Shown: positions 15,641-25,217, counted from the first letter of the stretch. The stretch is 64,000 nucleotides of DNA from Arenibacter sp. P308M17 (GCF_003426735.1 NZ_QVON01000003.1:595587-659586); one strand, 5' to 3'. Notes: generated by a model not told the origin, from the letters alone. Made by a program: numbers and translations.

Positions 15641-16495
15641 TTAATTTGGGTTATTGATATATCTATGCGAGACTTTAAGCACTATATTCCGTTCTCCTTT
15701 CTTTTCATTTAACTCAAGGACAGCGATGCGGTCATCACTCAAGGAGATTTTATTCAATACATAAACCAATCTGATGGCTTCACCTTTAGTAATTCTGGAG
15801 GGCACATTATATCTGAATAGCGGTTCTTGATACAATTTCTGTAAAGATTTCCTTTTTCCCTTCTGTCTTGTTTCAACCGAGAGTTTTAAGAAATTCAAAT
15901 CGTAATCCAAAGTAGATTTGTTTTCAATCTGGATAACGAAGTAGAGTTCTTCGGTATCAAAAACAATATTTTCAACGCTTAAAAGGATGTCCTCGCTACC
16001 CTTTTTTAACCTCCCTATTTTCTGCTTTTGGTTGAGAAGGTATGCGCAAATTTTCTTGTAATAAAAAGTTTTTTTGTCAATGGTATCCCCAAGTGAATCT
16101 TTACGGGTAATCACTGGGACCAGAGGCTTTTCATTGCCTATACTACTGGAATCCGGTATAAAATAATTCAGCTTGGAAAGCTCCTTTTTATAACTTACAA
16201 TATACGAATAAATAGAACCATTTCTATTGACTACCAGCAAGTTGCTTTCCTTTCCCGGCTTTGCCTGAAGCAAACCGAAATATTGTTCTTTTTCCCGATT
16301 GTAGGTAAAGATGAAGTTATCGGACCCAGTAATTCCTTGGCGAATGGGATCGGGAAAAAAGAGTGCCACATTCTTTTGGTCATTAGCGTAGATGGTATCC
16401 AATACTATTGGCTGTTGTGCTGGGGCCTGCGCTGAGCAAGGCCGAAATAAAAAAGCGGAAATTACTATAGCAGATATTAATATAAATGTTCTCAT
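15641..16495 (-). CDS. Conjugative transposon protein TraN (DUF4138)
   Basis: The 284-residue exported protein has a signal peptide (residues 1-22, ending CSAQA) and a TraN/DUF4138 body (VLDTIYANDQKNVALFFPDPIRQ onward). TraN is an outer-membrane/periplasmic component of the CTnDOT-type secretion channel, similar in place to VirB9. Its start overlaps the traM stop by 4 bases (ATGA), showing translational coupling. It follows TraM as in CTnDOT. Confidence 0.85.
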   Translation of the reverse strand: MRTFILISAIVISAFLFRPCSAQAPAQQPIVLDTIYANDQKNVALFFPDPIRQGITGSDNFIFTYNREKEQYFGLLQAKPGKESNLLVVNRNGSIYSYIVSYKKELSKLNYFIPDSSSIGNEKPLVPVITRKDSLGDTIDKKTFYYKKICAYLLNQKQKIGRLKKGSEDILLSVENIVFDTEELYFVIQIENKSTLDYDLNFLKLSVETRQKGKRKSLQKLYQEPLFRYNVPSRITKGEAIRLVYVLNKISLSDDRIAVLELNEKKGERNIVLKVSHRYINNPN

Positions 16496-17421
16496 AGCTT
16501 TGGTTTTAGAATTAGTTTGTAGTTGTTCAGTACGGTTACTTTTACGTTTCGATTCTTTCGCCGAAGTACTTTGGTCATACCTCCCACCTGAGGAACGCTG
16601 GGAATATTGATGTCCTGAATAATATCGTTGAGGACCTCGGTACCAACTTCTTCCCGAAAACTATTTTCTACATAGATACCCTCGCTACCATCCTGAACAT
16701 CAAAGGCCTTTAATTTGGTAGGATGATGGTCAATATTTTCAATTTCGATCAACGCACGATTGGGCTGAAAACTTATAAATCCAAAAACAGGTGTGTTTTT
16801 AGTAATTACCTTTCCATTGATAGTCGCTGTGTTGGTCAACCGCATTCGCAATCGAGAATTGGCCTGGACTACTTGGTCACCGTCGGCAACTGCATAAATC
16901 GTAACATCCGTATTCCCGATAATTGAAATGTCGTTTGGCTTAGGCGAAGCAGCAAAGAATAATTGATGTTCCAAACCCAGTTCTTTGGATTCAATCTTTT
17001 GTTCCCGTTTTATTTCCGCGGAATCTATTTCCTGAACATTTTTGGGAGCGGTTTTTCTTTCCCCAAGATTCTGATAGGACGATTTAGAATATTTAATTTT
17101 CCCTGCTGCATAGATGCTATCCACAATACGCTCTTTTTCAAGTTCAGGAAGATTTGGATTATAATAACCAAGGGAATCAATCAGTTTTTCATCATAGATA
17201 CTCGGCGCATTGTTCTCACGCTCTTCTTTCAAATCATTGATGGCATCCAGTTTGGAATTGTATTCTTTTTGATTCTCTTCCAAATTGGGCACAAAGGTTT
17301 GCTCCAGGTTTTCATTTTCACTTTCATCATCGCCCATTACCATTACGGAATAGGAAATTAGAAACAGAAATATCACAGCTAGGACTGCAGCAAAGACAAT
17401 TTTATTTTTTTCTATCTTCAT
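16492..17421 (-). CDS. Conjugative transposon protein TraM
   Basis: The 309-residue protein has a single N-terminal membrane helix (KIVFAAVLAVIFLFLISYSVMVM), a charged Glu/Asn/Lys-rich linker and a C-terminal beta-rich domain (IYAVADGDQVVQANSRLRMR). This is the VirB10-like layout of TraM, which spans the periplasm and couples inner- and outer-membrane parts of the channel. The gene overlaps traK by 20 bases and traN by 4. TraL, present between K and M in CTnDOT, is missing here. Confidence 0.87.
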   Translation of the reverse strand: MKIEKNKIVFAAVLAVIFLFLISYSVMVMGDDESENENLEQTFVPNLEENQKEYNSKLDAINDLKEERENNAPSIYDEKLIDSLGYYNPNLPELEKERIVDSIYAAGKIKYSKSSYQNLGERKTAPKNVQEIDSAEIKREQKIESKELGLEHQLFFAASPKPNDISIIGNTDVTIYAVADGDQVVQANSRLRMRLTNTATINGKVITKNTPVFGFISFQPNRALIEIENIDHHPTKLKAFDVQDGSEGIYVENSFREEVGTEVLNDIIQDINIPSVPQVGGMTKVLRRKNRNVKVTVLNNYKLILKPKL

Positions 17422-18025
17422 CGTTAAGTTTTTTTAAAGTGTTCTCGAAAAAGTCAGTAATCAATAGGCCATGTGGATTGTTTGGAAAGTTTCGATCGAC
17501 CATAGCTAGGTTGCCAGTGGAAACAAGTTCATAGGTGTCGATTATAGACCCTCTATTGATTTCAAAAATGGTCTTAGTCGTAAAGCCATAGGAACCATTA
17601 TCTTCTGTTAACCGTGAATCGATGCTCAGCACTTTTTGAACCAAAGAATATTGCAATAATCGATTATAGACACCATCAGCTTTTTTTTGGCGATAGAGAT
17701 TATCCACAGAACTATTACCTAACCAAAGTGCTTTTTTTAAATTACGTTCATAGTTACTGGCATCAATATTATAGAAGTAATTGTGGAACAGTTCCAAATG
17801 GGCCAAAGCTTCGACCCTGATATTCTCTTTTTGGGTTACAAGCTTTAACGGAATGATACTCCCATCGGTATTGATGGCAAACGCACTATTAAGCGCATTT
17901 TTATTGGCCGTAAAAGCCATCCAAACCGAAAAGGTGCTGGACAACAAAGCAAAAACGACGACCGTAAAAACGATGAATCGGTTTAGCTTTAGGACGTTAT
18001 AAATATTCTTGTATGCTGTTTTCAT
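17402..18025 (-). CDS. Conjugative transposon protein TraK
   Basis: TraK here is 207 residues with an N-terminal membrane helix (FIVFTVVVFALLSSTFSVWMAF) and a periplasmic domain containing LELFHNYFYNIDASNYERNLKKALWLG, a signature of Bacteroidota TraK. It is a VirB8-like assembly factor of the transfer channel. The gene lies 11 bases after traJ and overlaps traM. Confidence 0.9.
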   Translation of the reverse strand: MKTAYKNIYNVLKLNRFIVFTVVVFALLSSTFSVWMAFTANKNALNSAFAINTDGSIIPLKLVTQKENIRVEALAHLELFHNYFYNIDASNYERNLKKALWLGNSSVDNLYRQKKADGVYNRLLQYSLVQKVLSIDSRLTEDNGSYGFTTKTIFEINRGSIIDTYELVSTGNLAMVDRNFPNNPHGLLITDFFENTLKKLNDEDRKK

Positions 18026-18036
18026 TTTAAGTTAAA

Positions 18037-18879
18037 TTAGCTAGTAAACAATCTGAGTGTGAAGGAAGTGGCGCGCCTGTATAATTTGAATTTTAGGAAG
18101 ACAATGAAACCCACAGATCCAAGCTGTACCACAGGGGCAAAAAAGCCTTGACCTACATCCGTACCAAAAAGATTTGTCCAGAAATTGGTATTGATTTCGG
18201 TGTATATGGCATTCACAAATATGTTGACCAAAAAGAAGGCGGGTACGAGCATATAAACTGCAGCATACAATTTGAAAAACGTGTAGGCCAGTGATCGAAA
18301 TTTTTCAAATACTGCCAAGCTTATGACCAATGGGAACAATGCCTGCATTATTCCCAATAGAAAATATCGTTCTGCAAGAAATAATGGATAGATAAACAAA
18401 TCTAAAATCCAAAGAATGATACTTATGATAAAGGCGAATATTTTAAAGCCATATAGTGGCGTTATTAGGGCTTCATAGAGCAATGCCATAGCAGCTTGCG
18501 CTGCTCCAATAAAGTTGATATCCTCCTCTATTGGAATGTCCTGCATCTGTAATGGCAATAGTGCTGGTGCTGTGCCGCGATATTGCCCTTCAATTGCTAC
18601 TAAAATGCCATCAAACAATCCCAATACTTGTGATGAAAAAATGACCAATACAACTATTGCAAAATTCTTTGCCAATTCCCCAGGGTTTAATCCCCAGGTG
18701 TAGCCATCCTTATCCGCTATCCCTTCATTATATTTTTTAAGGATATTGACCAAAAAGAACAGAACAGCAAGCGCTTTGATTCCTGCAATAGTGTATTGCG
18801 AAAAGCTGCTGTTCCGTATGGTCTGGAAAACCGTATCTATATATTCCAGTCCTATCCCTAAAATGATGGTCGCCGTCAT
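18037..18879 (-). CDS. Conjugative transposon protein TraJ
   Basis: The protein has 280 residues and at least five hydrophobic segments, with the TraJ-type region PLFLAERYFLLGIMQALFPLVISLAVFEKFRSLAYTFFKLY. TraJ is the VirB6-like inner-membrane channel component. The gene is 2 bases from traI and keeps the canonical order I-J-K. Confidence 0.9.
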   Translation of the reverse strand: MTATIILGIGLEYIDTVFQTIRNSSFSQYTIAGIKALAVLFFLVNILKKYNEGIADKDGYTWGLNPGELAKNFAIVVLVIFSSQVLGLFDGILVAIEGQYRGTAPALLPLQMQDIPIEEDINFIGAAQAAMALLYEALITPLYGFKIFAFIISIILWILDLFIYPLFLAERYFLLGIMQALFPLVISLAVFEKFRSLAYTFFKLYAAVYMLVPAFFLVNIFVNAIYTEINTNFWTNLFGTDVGQGFFAPVVQLGSVGFIVFLKFKLYRRATSFTLRLFTS

Positions 18880-18881
18880 CT

Positions 18882-19502
18882 TTAATATTCGGTTTCGCGG
18901 TTATTGATTTTATCCTGCATTTTCCTGAAGGAAATAATATCCTTGTAGCGTCTTGTTTTAGTAGTGATATTGGAAACCATTTCTTGAGATTCCAGCTCTT
19001 TTTCCTTTAGAATTTCGGCACGTTCGGCATCGCTCATTTTAAGATAATCACTGGATAGGATTTCGTCTATAAAATCCATGGTGTCCAAAGAGTTTTCTAT
19101 AACAGCAGTGAACGATTCCGAAACCCTTGCCACTTCCTCGGGTTTGATGTAGGGGCTATCAAGGATGTTTCTTAAATCATCCTGCATCATATCGATAAGG
19201 CGTTGATTATTGCGTCCAATTTCCCGGACAGCTCTTAATTGCTTGACCACATCGTTGACCTTTTCAAAATTTTCTTTTTGTGCTTTCAAGAACTTTACGG
19301 TTTTGATAATGTTCGCGGTCTGCTTACCAGATTCTATCAGTTGTTTTACCAAGCTGATGAAATTGGTGTTGTCATAAGTCGGTATTCCTTGGCACATGGC
19401 ACGTGCAGGCAATAAAAAAATAAATGCCATTACGATAATTAAGATTTTTGTTTTACTCATCGCTAAAAATTTATTTTGGTATTCGTGAATCTGTGATTTC
19501 AT
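18882..19502 (-). CDS. TraI-like (DUF4141-type) conjugation protein
   Basis: This 206-residue exported helical protein has a signal peptide at residues 15-38 (MSKTKILIIVMAFIFLLPAR, then AMCQG). Coiled-coil-like helices follow (ESGKQTANIIKTVKFLKAQKENFEKVNDVV). Position between the VirB4-type traG and traJ, and length, match TraI/DUF4141 of CTnDOT-type elements; a VirB5-like role is likely. A start at Met15 (19460) gives a more normal signal peptide; the upstream ATG is directly coupled to the traG stop. TraH is absent. Confidence 0.7.
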   Translation of the reverse strand: MKSQIHEYQNKFLAMSKTKILIIVMAFIFLLPARAMCQGIPTYDNTNFISLVKQLIESGKQTANIIKTVKFLKAQKENFEKVNDVVKQLRAVREIGRNNQRLIDMMQDDLRNILDSPYIKPEEVARVSESFTAVIENSLDTMDFIDEILSSDYLKMSDAERAEILKEKELESQEMVSNITTKTRRYKDIISFRKMQDKINNRETEY

Positions 19503-19503
19503 T

Positions 19504-21909
19504 TTATGGTGTTTTAGATGTGAATTCTTTAATGGCTTGTTCCATATTCTGGGTCCTTTCGTAAATGGCCATTATGGCTTCGTTTTCTTGTCCATCGGTT
19601 AGATAGGCGGCATAGACCTCCTTTGGGACTTCGAGCCGAAAAATGTTGCTTTCCTTTCCTATTTTGATGAACATTTCGGTGTACTTCCTTTGTCCGGAAA
19701 GATTGTTCTTGATCGATTTTAATTGGTTCAGGTCATGGCTGGAAAGGTTAAGCCTTTTGACCAGTTCATCATAGCCTTTCTCATTGTTCAGGCTATAAAT
19801 GACCTGTGTGTTTTCCAGAATACTTGCGGAAGTAGAATTGTTGGGCAGTTGATTAATGGATTGCAAAATAATCCCAATTGCACCGTTCTGTTTACGGATA
19901 GCTTGGTAATAGAATTCAACACTTTCCAGTACGTTTTCAAACTTGAGTTGTTTGGCAAACTCATCGAATAGGATGATTCCTTTTTCAGCTCTATTTTTCC
20001 AAATAGTCCTTTGGATCGCCGACTTGATCAGCTTCAACATTACGGACAGGATTTCCTTATTATCCTTTACTTCATCCAGTTCAAAAACTATCAATCTTTT
20101 GTCCTCGATCTTATAGGTTTGGTCTTCGCTGACCTCAAAAAGAAAGCTATATAGACCATCGCCGACGTACTCGGACATTACGTGCAGGAAGCTTGTAACA
20201 TTGAAGTAGTCGGGATGGATTTTAAGGGTATTGAGAAGGTCTTCCCGATTCCTTTCGATAAAGTTATAGAAGCCTTCCAATGAATGATTTTCCACAGTGC
20301 TATCGTAATAATGCCGTAGTATTTTCTTGATGGAAACCGATTGTGCCTTGGTTACTTTCAGATCTGAAGCGAACAATTCAAAAAGGAACACGGACAGATC
20401 TTCAAGACGTTCCGGTGTCAGGTCATTTTGGTTACTGATATAAAATGGATTGATGCCCAGATTCTTTCCGCTCTCGTAGCGAAGCACCGTGTATTTTTCG
20501 GGATAGAGTTTTGCGAATTTGGTATACGAGCCCCCCAAATCTATAATGACCAGACGAACGCCACTTTCAAAATATTGACGCAGGATGTTATTGGCCAAAA
20601 AGGATTTTCCCTCGCCTGTGGGCGCGAAAATGGCAAAGTTCCTTGCCTTTATTCGTTTCTTTCGTTCGTCCCAAACATCCTTTAGAACTGGAATATTATG
20701 TTCCCTGTCATTAAAGATGATCCCGGTAGTATCAGATTTATAATTGGTGTTGTTTATAAACAAACACAGTGCGTGTTTCAAATCGGTAACGTACAGATCG
20801 TTGTTCGAGAAATTGGAAGAGAAGCAGCAGTAACTGTTCAATATATAATTTTTGCGTTCTTCACCACGGGGATAGTAGGGGATAATATCCAGTTCCTTGA
20901 ATTCGGTCTTTATCATTGACGTTATTTTGTCGAGCTCTTTGGATTCTTTGGCCCAATAGACAATATTGAGGTGACCGCGGATAATCCGCGCATTATCATC
21001 GGCATTGATTTGGTCAAGAATGTGCTGGATCTTTCCAAGAACCACTTTGTTCTGTGAACCAAAATTCGAACTCTTTTTCAGTTCCTCAATTTTCTTATCG
21101 AGCAGCTTGCGCCACTTTTGTTTGTCATCCAAATACAGGATTTGGTTGACGATATGGTTTTCATTTAGCGTAAGCCCTAGGCCATCAATAAACCCTTGAT
21201 GAAACACAAAATCATCAGAAGTGAATTTTTCATTGGTCTTGCTGCTCTGTACGCTTTCGCCAAAGCACAGTTCACTATTGATGGCCAGGGCATCAAAATG
21301 GTTTTCACCAATATTGACGCTTTTCTTATCCAGTAAAATATCGGTATCAAAGCCTTCGTTGAAGCCGTTGAAAAAGGTCTCTGTGAGGCTGACAATTTCA
21401 TTTTCATTCAATGTTCTGAGAGATACTTTCCGGCTATTGTTTATAAAGGAAACCGAGTCGCTTACGGAGTTGACGAAGCTTTTAATGTTGCCATCCAGTT
21501 CCTGTACAATTCCATTTGAAACTTTTCTGAAGGGATTGACGTATTTTGGGTTGTTGAGTGCTTTGTTTTTGGTCAATATGAAGAACAAATAGCAACGATG
21601 TTCAATATGTCCACGTCCCTTAAAATACTCGTGTGTGGCCTTTTCCAAAAAAGTTGAATTCGGAAGTTGCTCCGAGGAATAGGATTTTTTGAGGTAGACA
21701 TCCTGTTTGTGAACTACAGTCCCAACGGGCAAAGATTTTAAGGCCTGAAACCAGGCACCATGCATATCCTCAAAATCCTTTTCGGACAAGGAGTAGATTT
21801 CCGGTAGATTTCCTTCATAGCATAGGACTACATTGCCATTATTGGCAAAAACGATATGGTCCTGAATATCTACAATTGGCCGATATGCCGAAAGATTGAA
21901 CTTATTCAT
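19504..21909 (-). CDS. VirB4-type conjugation ATPase TraG
   Basis: The 801-residue ATPase powers assembly of the transfer channel. The N-terminal half is the CagE/TrbE/VirB domain. Walker A FAPTGEGKSFLANN lies at about residues 427-440 and Walker B GIILFDEFAKQL at about 643-654, followed by the QSINQLPNNSTSASILENTQ motif of the VirB4 C-terminal region. The start overlaps the traF stop by 8 bases. Size and layout match TraG family conjugation-system ATPases of Bacteroidota. Confidence 0.93.
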   Translation of the reverse strand: MNKFNLSAYRPIVDIQDHIVFANNGNVVLCYEGNLPEIYSLSEKDFEDMHGAWFQALKSLPVGTVVHKQDVYLKKSYSSEQLPNSTFLEKATHEYFKGRGHIEHRCYLFFILTKNKALNNPKYVNPFRKVSNGIVQELDGNIKSFVNSVSDSVSFINNSRKVSLRTLNENEIVSLTETFFNGFNEGFDTDILLDKKSVNIGENHFDALAINSELCFGESVQSSKTNEKFTSDDFVFHQGFIDGLGLTLNENHIVNQILYLDDKQKWRKLLDKKIEELKKSSNFGSQNKVVLGKIQHILDQINADDNARIIRGHLNIVYWAKESKELDKITSMIKTEFKELDIIPYYPRGEERKNYILNSYCCFSSNFSNNDLYVTDLKHALCLFINNTNYKSDTTGIIFNDREHNIPVLKDVWDERKKRIKARNFAIFAPTGEGKSFLANNILRQYFESGVRLVIIDLGGSYTKFAKLYPEKYTVLRYESGKNLGINPFYISNQNDLTPERLEDLSVFLFELFASDLKVTKAQSVSIKKILRHYYDSTVENHSLEGFYNFIERNREDLLNTLKIHPDYFNVTSFLHVMSEYVGDGLYSFLFEVSEDQTYKIEDKRLIVFELDEVKDNKEILSVMLKLIKSAIQRTIWKNRAEKGIILFDEFAKQLKFENVLESVEFYYQAIRKQNGAIGIILQSINQLPNNSTSASILENTQVIYSLNNEKGYDELVKRLNLSSHDLNQLKSIKNNLSGQRKYTEMFIKIGKESNIFRLEVPKEVYAAYLTDGQENEAIMAIYERTQNMEQAIKEFTSKTP

Positions 21910-22180
21910 AATCGAGGCCGGAATTTCGTTTGTTACTTATAATTCTTGGGAAGACCTTCCCCGTCTGAAATAGTTGTGGATTGTTGGTAATTCGGGTCAA
22001 TACCACGTAGAGCGCAGCATTAAAAATCATTATGCCTATAATCATCCCGAAGCTGAACGAGAAGATGATGACCATCAATGACGCAAGTATGGACATCATC
22101 ATTAGGGCAAAAAGTGAAATGGGCAGTCCAAAAATGACCGCCTGTTTTCTGATGTTCTTATATACTTCGAACTGCTTCAC
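21902..22180 (-). CDS. TraF (DUF4133, VirB3-like)
   Basis: In these 92 residues there are two adjacent hydrophobic helices (IFGLPISLFALMMMSILASL and FGMIIGIMIFNAALYVVL) and the C-terminal ISNKRNSGLDYE typical of TraF. It is a small inner-membrane protein next to the VirB4 ATPase, matching VirB3. It overlaps traE by one base and traG by eight. Confidence 0.85.
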   Translation of the reverse strand: MKQFEVYKNIRKQAVIFGLPISLFALMMMSILASLMVIIFSFSFGMIIGIMIFNAALYVVLTRITNNPQLFQTGKVFPRIISNKRNSGLDYE

Positions 22181-22467
22181 TATACCACGATTGAAATTAG
22201 ATAGGTAAATATGCCCACTACCGCACCGGCGATAAGGACAAATACAAGAACTCTAGTAATTCCCTTTTTTAGATCTGCGTTTTCGCCAAAGAAGTGTCCT
22301 GCATTGAAAAGGAAACCGATAAGGAAGATGACGCCTAAAATTATTGGAAAGATGGTCCTGATGGTGTCCGAAACATCGTTTACAGAATCCTCGATACCAC
22401 CGATCTGTGCAAAAGTGGGCATTGCCATAAGCAGCATTCCCATTAACATAAAAAGTGATTTTTTCAT
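22180..22467 (-). CDS. TraE (DUF4134, VirB2-like pilin)
   Basis: The 95-residue protein has a signal peptide (MKKSLFMLMGMLLMAMPTFA) and two membrane helices separated by a short polar loop (GENADLKKG). That is the layout of TraE/DUF4134, the VirB2-like conjugative pilin candidate. It is the first visible gene of the leftward tra operon; the operon promoter should lie in 22468-22603. Confidence 0.87.
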   Translation of the reverse strand: MKKSLFMLMGMLLMAMPTFAQIGGIEDSVNDVSDTIRTIFPIILGVIFLIGFLFNAGHFFGENADLKKGITRVLVFVLIAGAVVGIFTYLISIVV

Positions 22468-22567
22468 AACTGTTCGTTTTTGGTTATTAAATCCCTATGC
22501 CTGTTTACTTTGCCGTCCGAGTTGGACGTGATATATAAATTTTGTGAAATCTATTGAGAAAAGAAGC

Positions 22568-22587
22568 TTAGAGAAGGAAATCTCTAA
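22568..22587 (-). promoter_or_regulatory. Inverted repeat in the tra/amidase divergent promoter region
   Basis: A 7-bp inverted repeat (TTAGAGA / TCTCTAA) lies about 100 bases upstream of traE and about 85 upstream of the amidase start. A second small hairpin (GTCC / GGAC) is at 22516-22528. The two genes diverge from here, so this could be a shared operator. I see no confident -7 box. Confidence 0.3.
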
Positions 22588-22672
22588 ACTTTAACTCGAA
22601 ATCTTGTTAAACTTTGGAAGATTCCTAAGGAAAGGAGAAAAACGTTGCAAATTGTTCAAAAATAAAAGTGTG

Positions 22673-23323
22673 ATGACCATTCAAAGTCGATTTTTTATAG
22701 GGTTGATCGTGGCAGGTATTTTATGGAGCCCAAGAGCATTATTTTCCCAATTCAAAGAAAGTTCCAAAAAGGTAGTGGTCATAGACCCGGGTCATGGAGG
22801 AACGGATTCCGGTGCTACGGGAACCAATGGCATTATTGAAAAGAATGTCGTGCTGAAAGTTGCCAAGGAAATGGTGCGATATAACCAAAATCTCTTTGAT
22901 AATGCCCTTGAAATATACCTGAGCAGATATACGGATACCTTGATTTCTTTGGGTGAAAGGACAAAATTGGCAAAAAGGCTGAATGCCGATATATTTATTT
23001 CCCTGCATTGCAATCATTCGGAAAACCCTAATGCAAAGGGTATTGAAGTTTATGTTTCCGATCGAAAGGGGGAACATACCAATGAATCTATTTTATTGGC
23101 CTATAACATTCAAAAAGCCAATCAAAAAAATCTAGGCTTTAAAAGCCGTGGCGTAAAGTTTGCCAACTTTCAGGTTCTTAGGGAAGGGTCCCGGCAGATT
23201 CCTTCCGTGCTTGTGGAGTTTGGTTTTTTATCCAACTCAGTTGAGGCAGTGCATATGGGCGAGGAAGGAAATATCCGTGCACTTGCGTTGTCGGTTCTTC
23301 AAAGTTTAATCCTATCAAAATAA
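22673..23323 (+). CDS. N-acetylmuramoyl-L-alanine amidase (Amidase_3)
   Basis: The enzyme cuts peptidoglycan between MurNAc and the peptide. The protein has a signal peptide (FFIGLIVAGILWSPRALFSQ), the zinc motif IDPGHGGTDSGA, HCNHSENPNAKGIEVYVSD, and the catalytic Glu in VLVEFGFLSN. ATG 22673 gives a clean signal peptide; an in-frame ATG at 22604 would add 23 basic residues. It diverges from traE and probably opens the cell wall locally for the transfer apparatus, replacing lysozyme-type helpers such as TraQ or TraO neighbours in other elements. Confidence 0.88.
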   Translation: MTIQSRFFIGLIVAGILWSPRALFSQFKESSKKVVVIDPGHGGTDSGATGTNGIIEKNVVLKVAKEMVRYNQNLFDNALEIYLSRYTDTLISLGERTKLAKRLNADIFISLHCNHSENPNAKGIEVYVSDRKGEHTNESILLAYNIQKANQKNLGFKSRGVKFANFQVLREGSRQIPSVLVEFGFLSNSVEAVHMGEEGNIRALALSVLQSLILSK

Positions 23324-23424
23324 TTGTATGGAAGAAATGTTTACTGCCGTAATCCGGAATATTAGAGTATTGCTCCTAACGATAGCCTTGGAACTCAAAG
23401 CTGCTATCAATGGCCTTAGAAAAC

Positions 23425-24552
23425 CTAAATCTTGATATCCGCCCATAGCGCAGGATGCCCACTTGCTTCCTGTGACTTTTCCTGGACGGTTGAATACACG
23501 GACCACATCGGTTTTTCTAATGGCCATATGGCCATACGATTGAGACCACCTGCCTCGGCATTTTCAAAGAGTTCCGGGGAGAGCAAGAGATAATCTTTCT
23601 GCTTAATATTGACCCCCATTCGATATGCCCCAAGACGAAAGTAACTAGCATCATTTCCCTTATCAATATCAACGTTGAACGATGGGTGTTTGGTAATATC
23701 CCTAAGATCGGTACCTCGGAGTAGGGGGGAGAGGCAGTCACTGTAAGGGACGTTATTCAGGGTCCCAGCAATGGAAATATTGGTTTTACCATCTTCTTGC
23801 AAACCCTTATAAACCTCTGCTACTTTCATAGCCTGTGCCTTTCGTATACGGTCGGTTTTATCGATATCTGCCGTGCGCTCCTGAAAATACGCGGAAATAA
23901 GATGGCATATAGTACCGGACGGGGTCTTGACCTCATACTCCAATAGGTCTTTTTTAAAGGGTGGATTTCCATTTTCATCTTGATCGTAGATATGGCTTCT
24001 AATAGATTGCAATCTATATCCGTTCTTGGTCATTATGGCCATTTCCAGCCCACGTTTATCGGTCCCCTGCACCACGAAAATCTCGTCAAAAGGACAACAA
24101 CCCATCTCGGGGAGGAACTCCTGGTTAAACTCTTCCAAGGACGCCCTGTCCTCAATTTCCTGTAACAGTAAAATATCGGGATCGATATCCGCTATCACCC
24201 TTGCCTTATTTTTTACGGCCAATGTTTTGATAGGGACGGTCCTGAGGGAGACCCAACCGTTCCAATCGTTAATCTCATTGGCGGCCAGCTCCTTGGAGTA
24301 ATTTTTGCCCTTTAGAAAAAGATAGCCGGCCCTGCGGCGCATTACCGCATAAGGTTGGTGATATGTTTTGTCGAACCCGAGCAAAAAGCTAAGTTCTTGG
24401 ATACGCTCGGCATTTGATCCGTGCCGATCGTTTTTCTTAAGAAGGCCATCGAGTTCATTGACCCAGTCGGACATACATTTGCCGAATGTTCTTTCCGAAT
24501 TGGTCCGGTCCCGATGGAAAAGGTTTTGGATATTAAATGTGGCCAGTTTCAT
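23425..24552 (-). CDS. Endonuclease/exonuclease/phosphatase-like protein with altered active site
   Basis: The 375-residue protein has the EEP fold signatures LATFNIQNLF at the start, LLLQEIED (about residues 128-136), KDYLLLSPEL and a C-terminal GHPALWADI. Two catalytic positions differ from the family norm: the usual GDxN reads GTLN (about residue 262) and the usual SDH reads SGH near the end. It may be inactive as a nuclease or use another chemistry. It is the last gene of a leftward block with a P-loop ATPase (2 bases upstream) and two HTH proteins in the conjugative element. Confidence 0.75.
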   Translation of the reverse strand: MKLATFNIQNLFHRDRTNSERTFGKCMSDWVNELDGLLKKNDRHGSNAERIQELSFLLGFDKTYHQPYAVMRRRAGYLFLKGKNYSKELAANEINDWNGWVSLRTVPIKTLAVKNKARVIADIDPDILLLQEIEDRASLEEFNQEFLPEMGCCPFDEIFVVQGTDKRGLEMAIMTKNGYRLQSIRSHIYDQDENGNPPFKKDLLEYEVKTPSGTICHLISAYFQERTADIDKTDRIRKAQAMKVAEVYKGLQEDGKTNISIAGTLNNVPYSDCLSPLLRGTDLRDITKHPSFNVDIDKGNDASYFRLGAYRMGVNIKQKDYLLLSPELFENAEAGGLNRMAIWPLEKPMWSVYSTVQEKSQEASGHPALWADIKI

Positions 24553-24554
24553 AA

Positions 24555-25217
24555 TTACTTGCGTTTGTCGTTAGTATTCTTATCAAATGCGATCAGGTTA
24601 AAAATATCCCGCATCCGGCTGCGGACACGGTTGCCGTAAAGCTCTTCCAGTTCCTCGGCGTTAAGGTTTGTGGTGGCGTGGGTCTTGACCTTCCCCTTGG
24701 TCTGAAGAAACAGTTCATATCGGGATAATAGCACTTCGCCCATCACGTTGCAGTCCCTGCCATAGTAGCGGCCGATCGGCTCTATCCCCAGATCATCGAA
24801 GCAGTAGGATCTACCGTTCCCAAACTCTTCGATGGTCTTATAGCCCAAATGGTTGAAACTGAATGTAATATTCCTTGAGGGAATCACTTGGTAAGGGCGT
24901 TGCTTCGGTACAAGATGGCGGATCAACTTCATTAGGCTTGTCTTGCCACAGCCCACTGGACCGGTAAGAAGAACACCTTTTGTGGGGTCGATATTCTCTT
25001 TATTGCAAAAGTCCTTGTCATTGATGAAGTAATTGCACAGTTTGAATACGATGTCCCTATCCCGGTCAAAAATCTGGAATTGCTTGCCAAAGAGCAGTTT
25101 TCCTTTGGCGTTCAAGTAAATCAAGATCTTGTCGAAATCATAGAGCACTTCTTTCCCGTCGAACACACCAAGGGTATATTCCGTACCATCTTCGATAATT
25201 TTAGAGGGGTTGTCCAT
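24555..25217 (-). CDS. P-loop ATPase, DnaC/IstB-like
   Basis: This 220-residue protein has Walker A LTGPVGCGKTSL (about residues 84-95), Walker B YCFDDLGIEP (about 132-141) and a sensor-like THATTNLNAEEL. The CFDDLG pattern and size fit AAA+ helicase loaders and IstB-type ATPases. It overlaps the upstream HTH gene by 17 bases and is followed 2 bases later by the EEP-like gene, so all are co-translated. A role in replication of the excised element is plausible but inferred. Confidence 0.75.
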   Translation of the reverse strand: MDNPSKIIEDGTEYTLGVFDGKEVLYDFDKILIYLNAKGKLLFGKQFQIFDRDRDIVFKLCNYFINDKDFCNKENIDPTKGVLLTGPVGCGKTSLMKLIRHLVPKQRPYQVIPSRNITFSFNHLGYKTIEEFGNGRSYCFDDLGIEPIGRYYGRDCNVMGEVLLSRYELFLQTKGKVKTHATTNLNAEELEELYGNRVRSRMRDIFNLIAFDKNTNDKRK

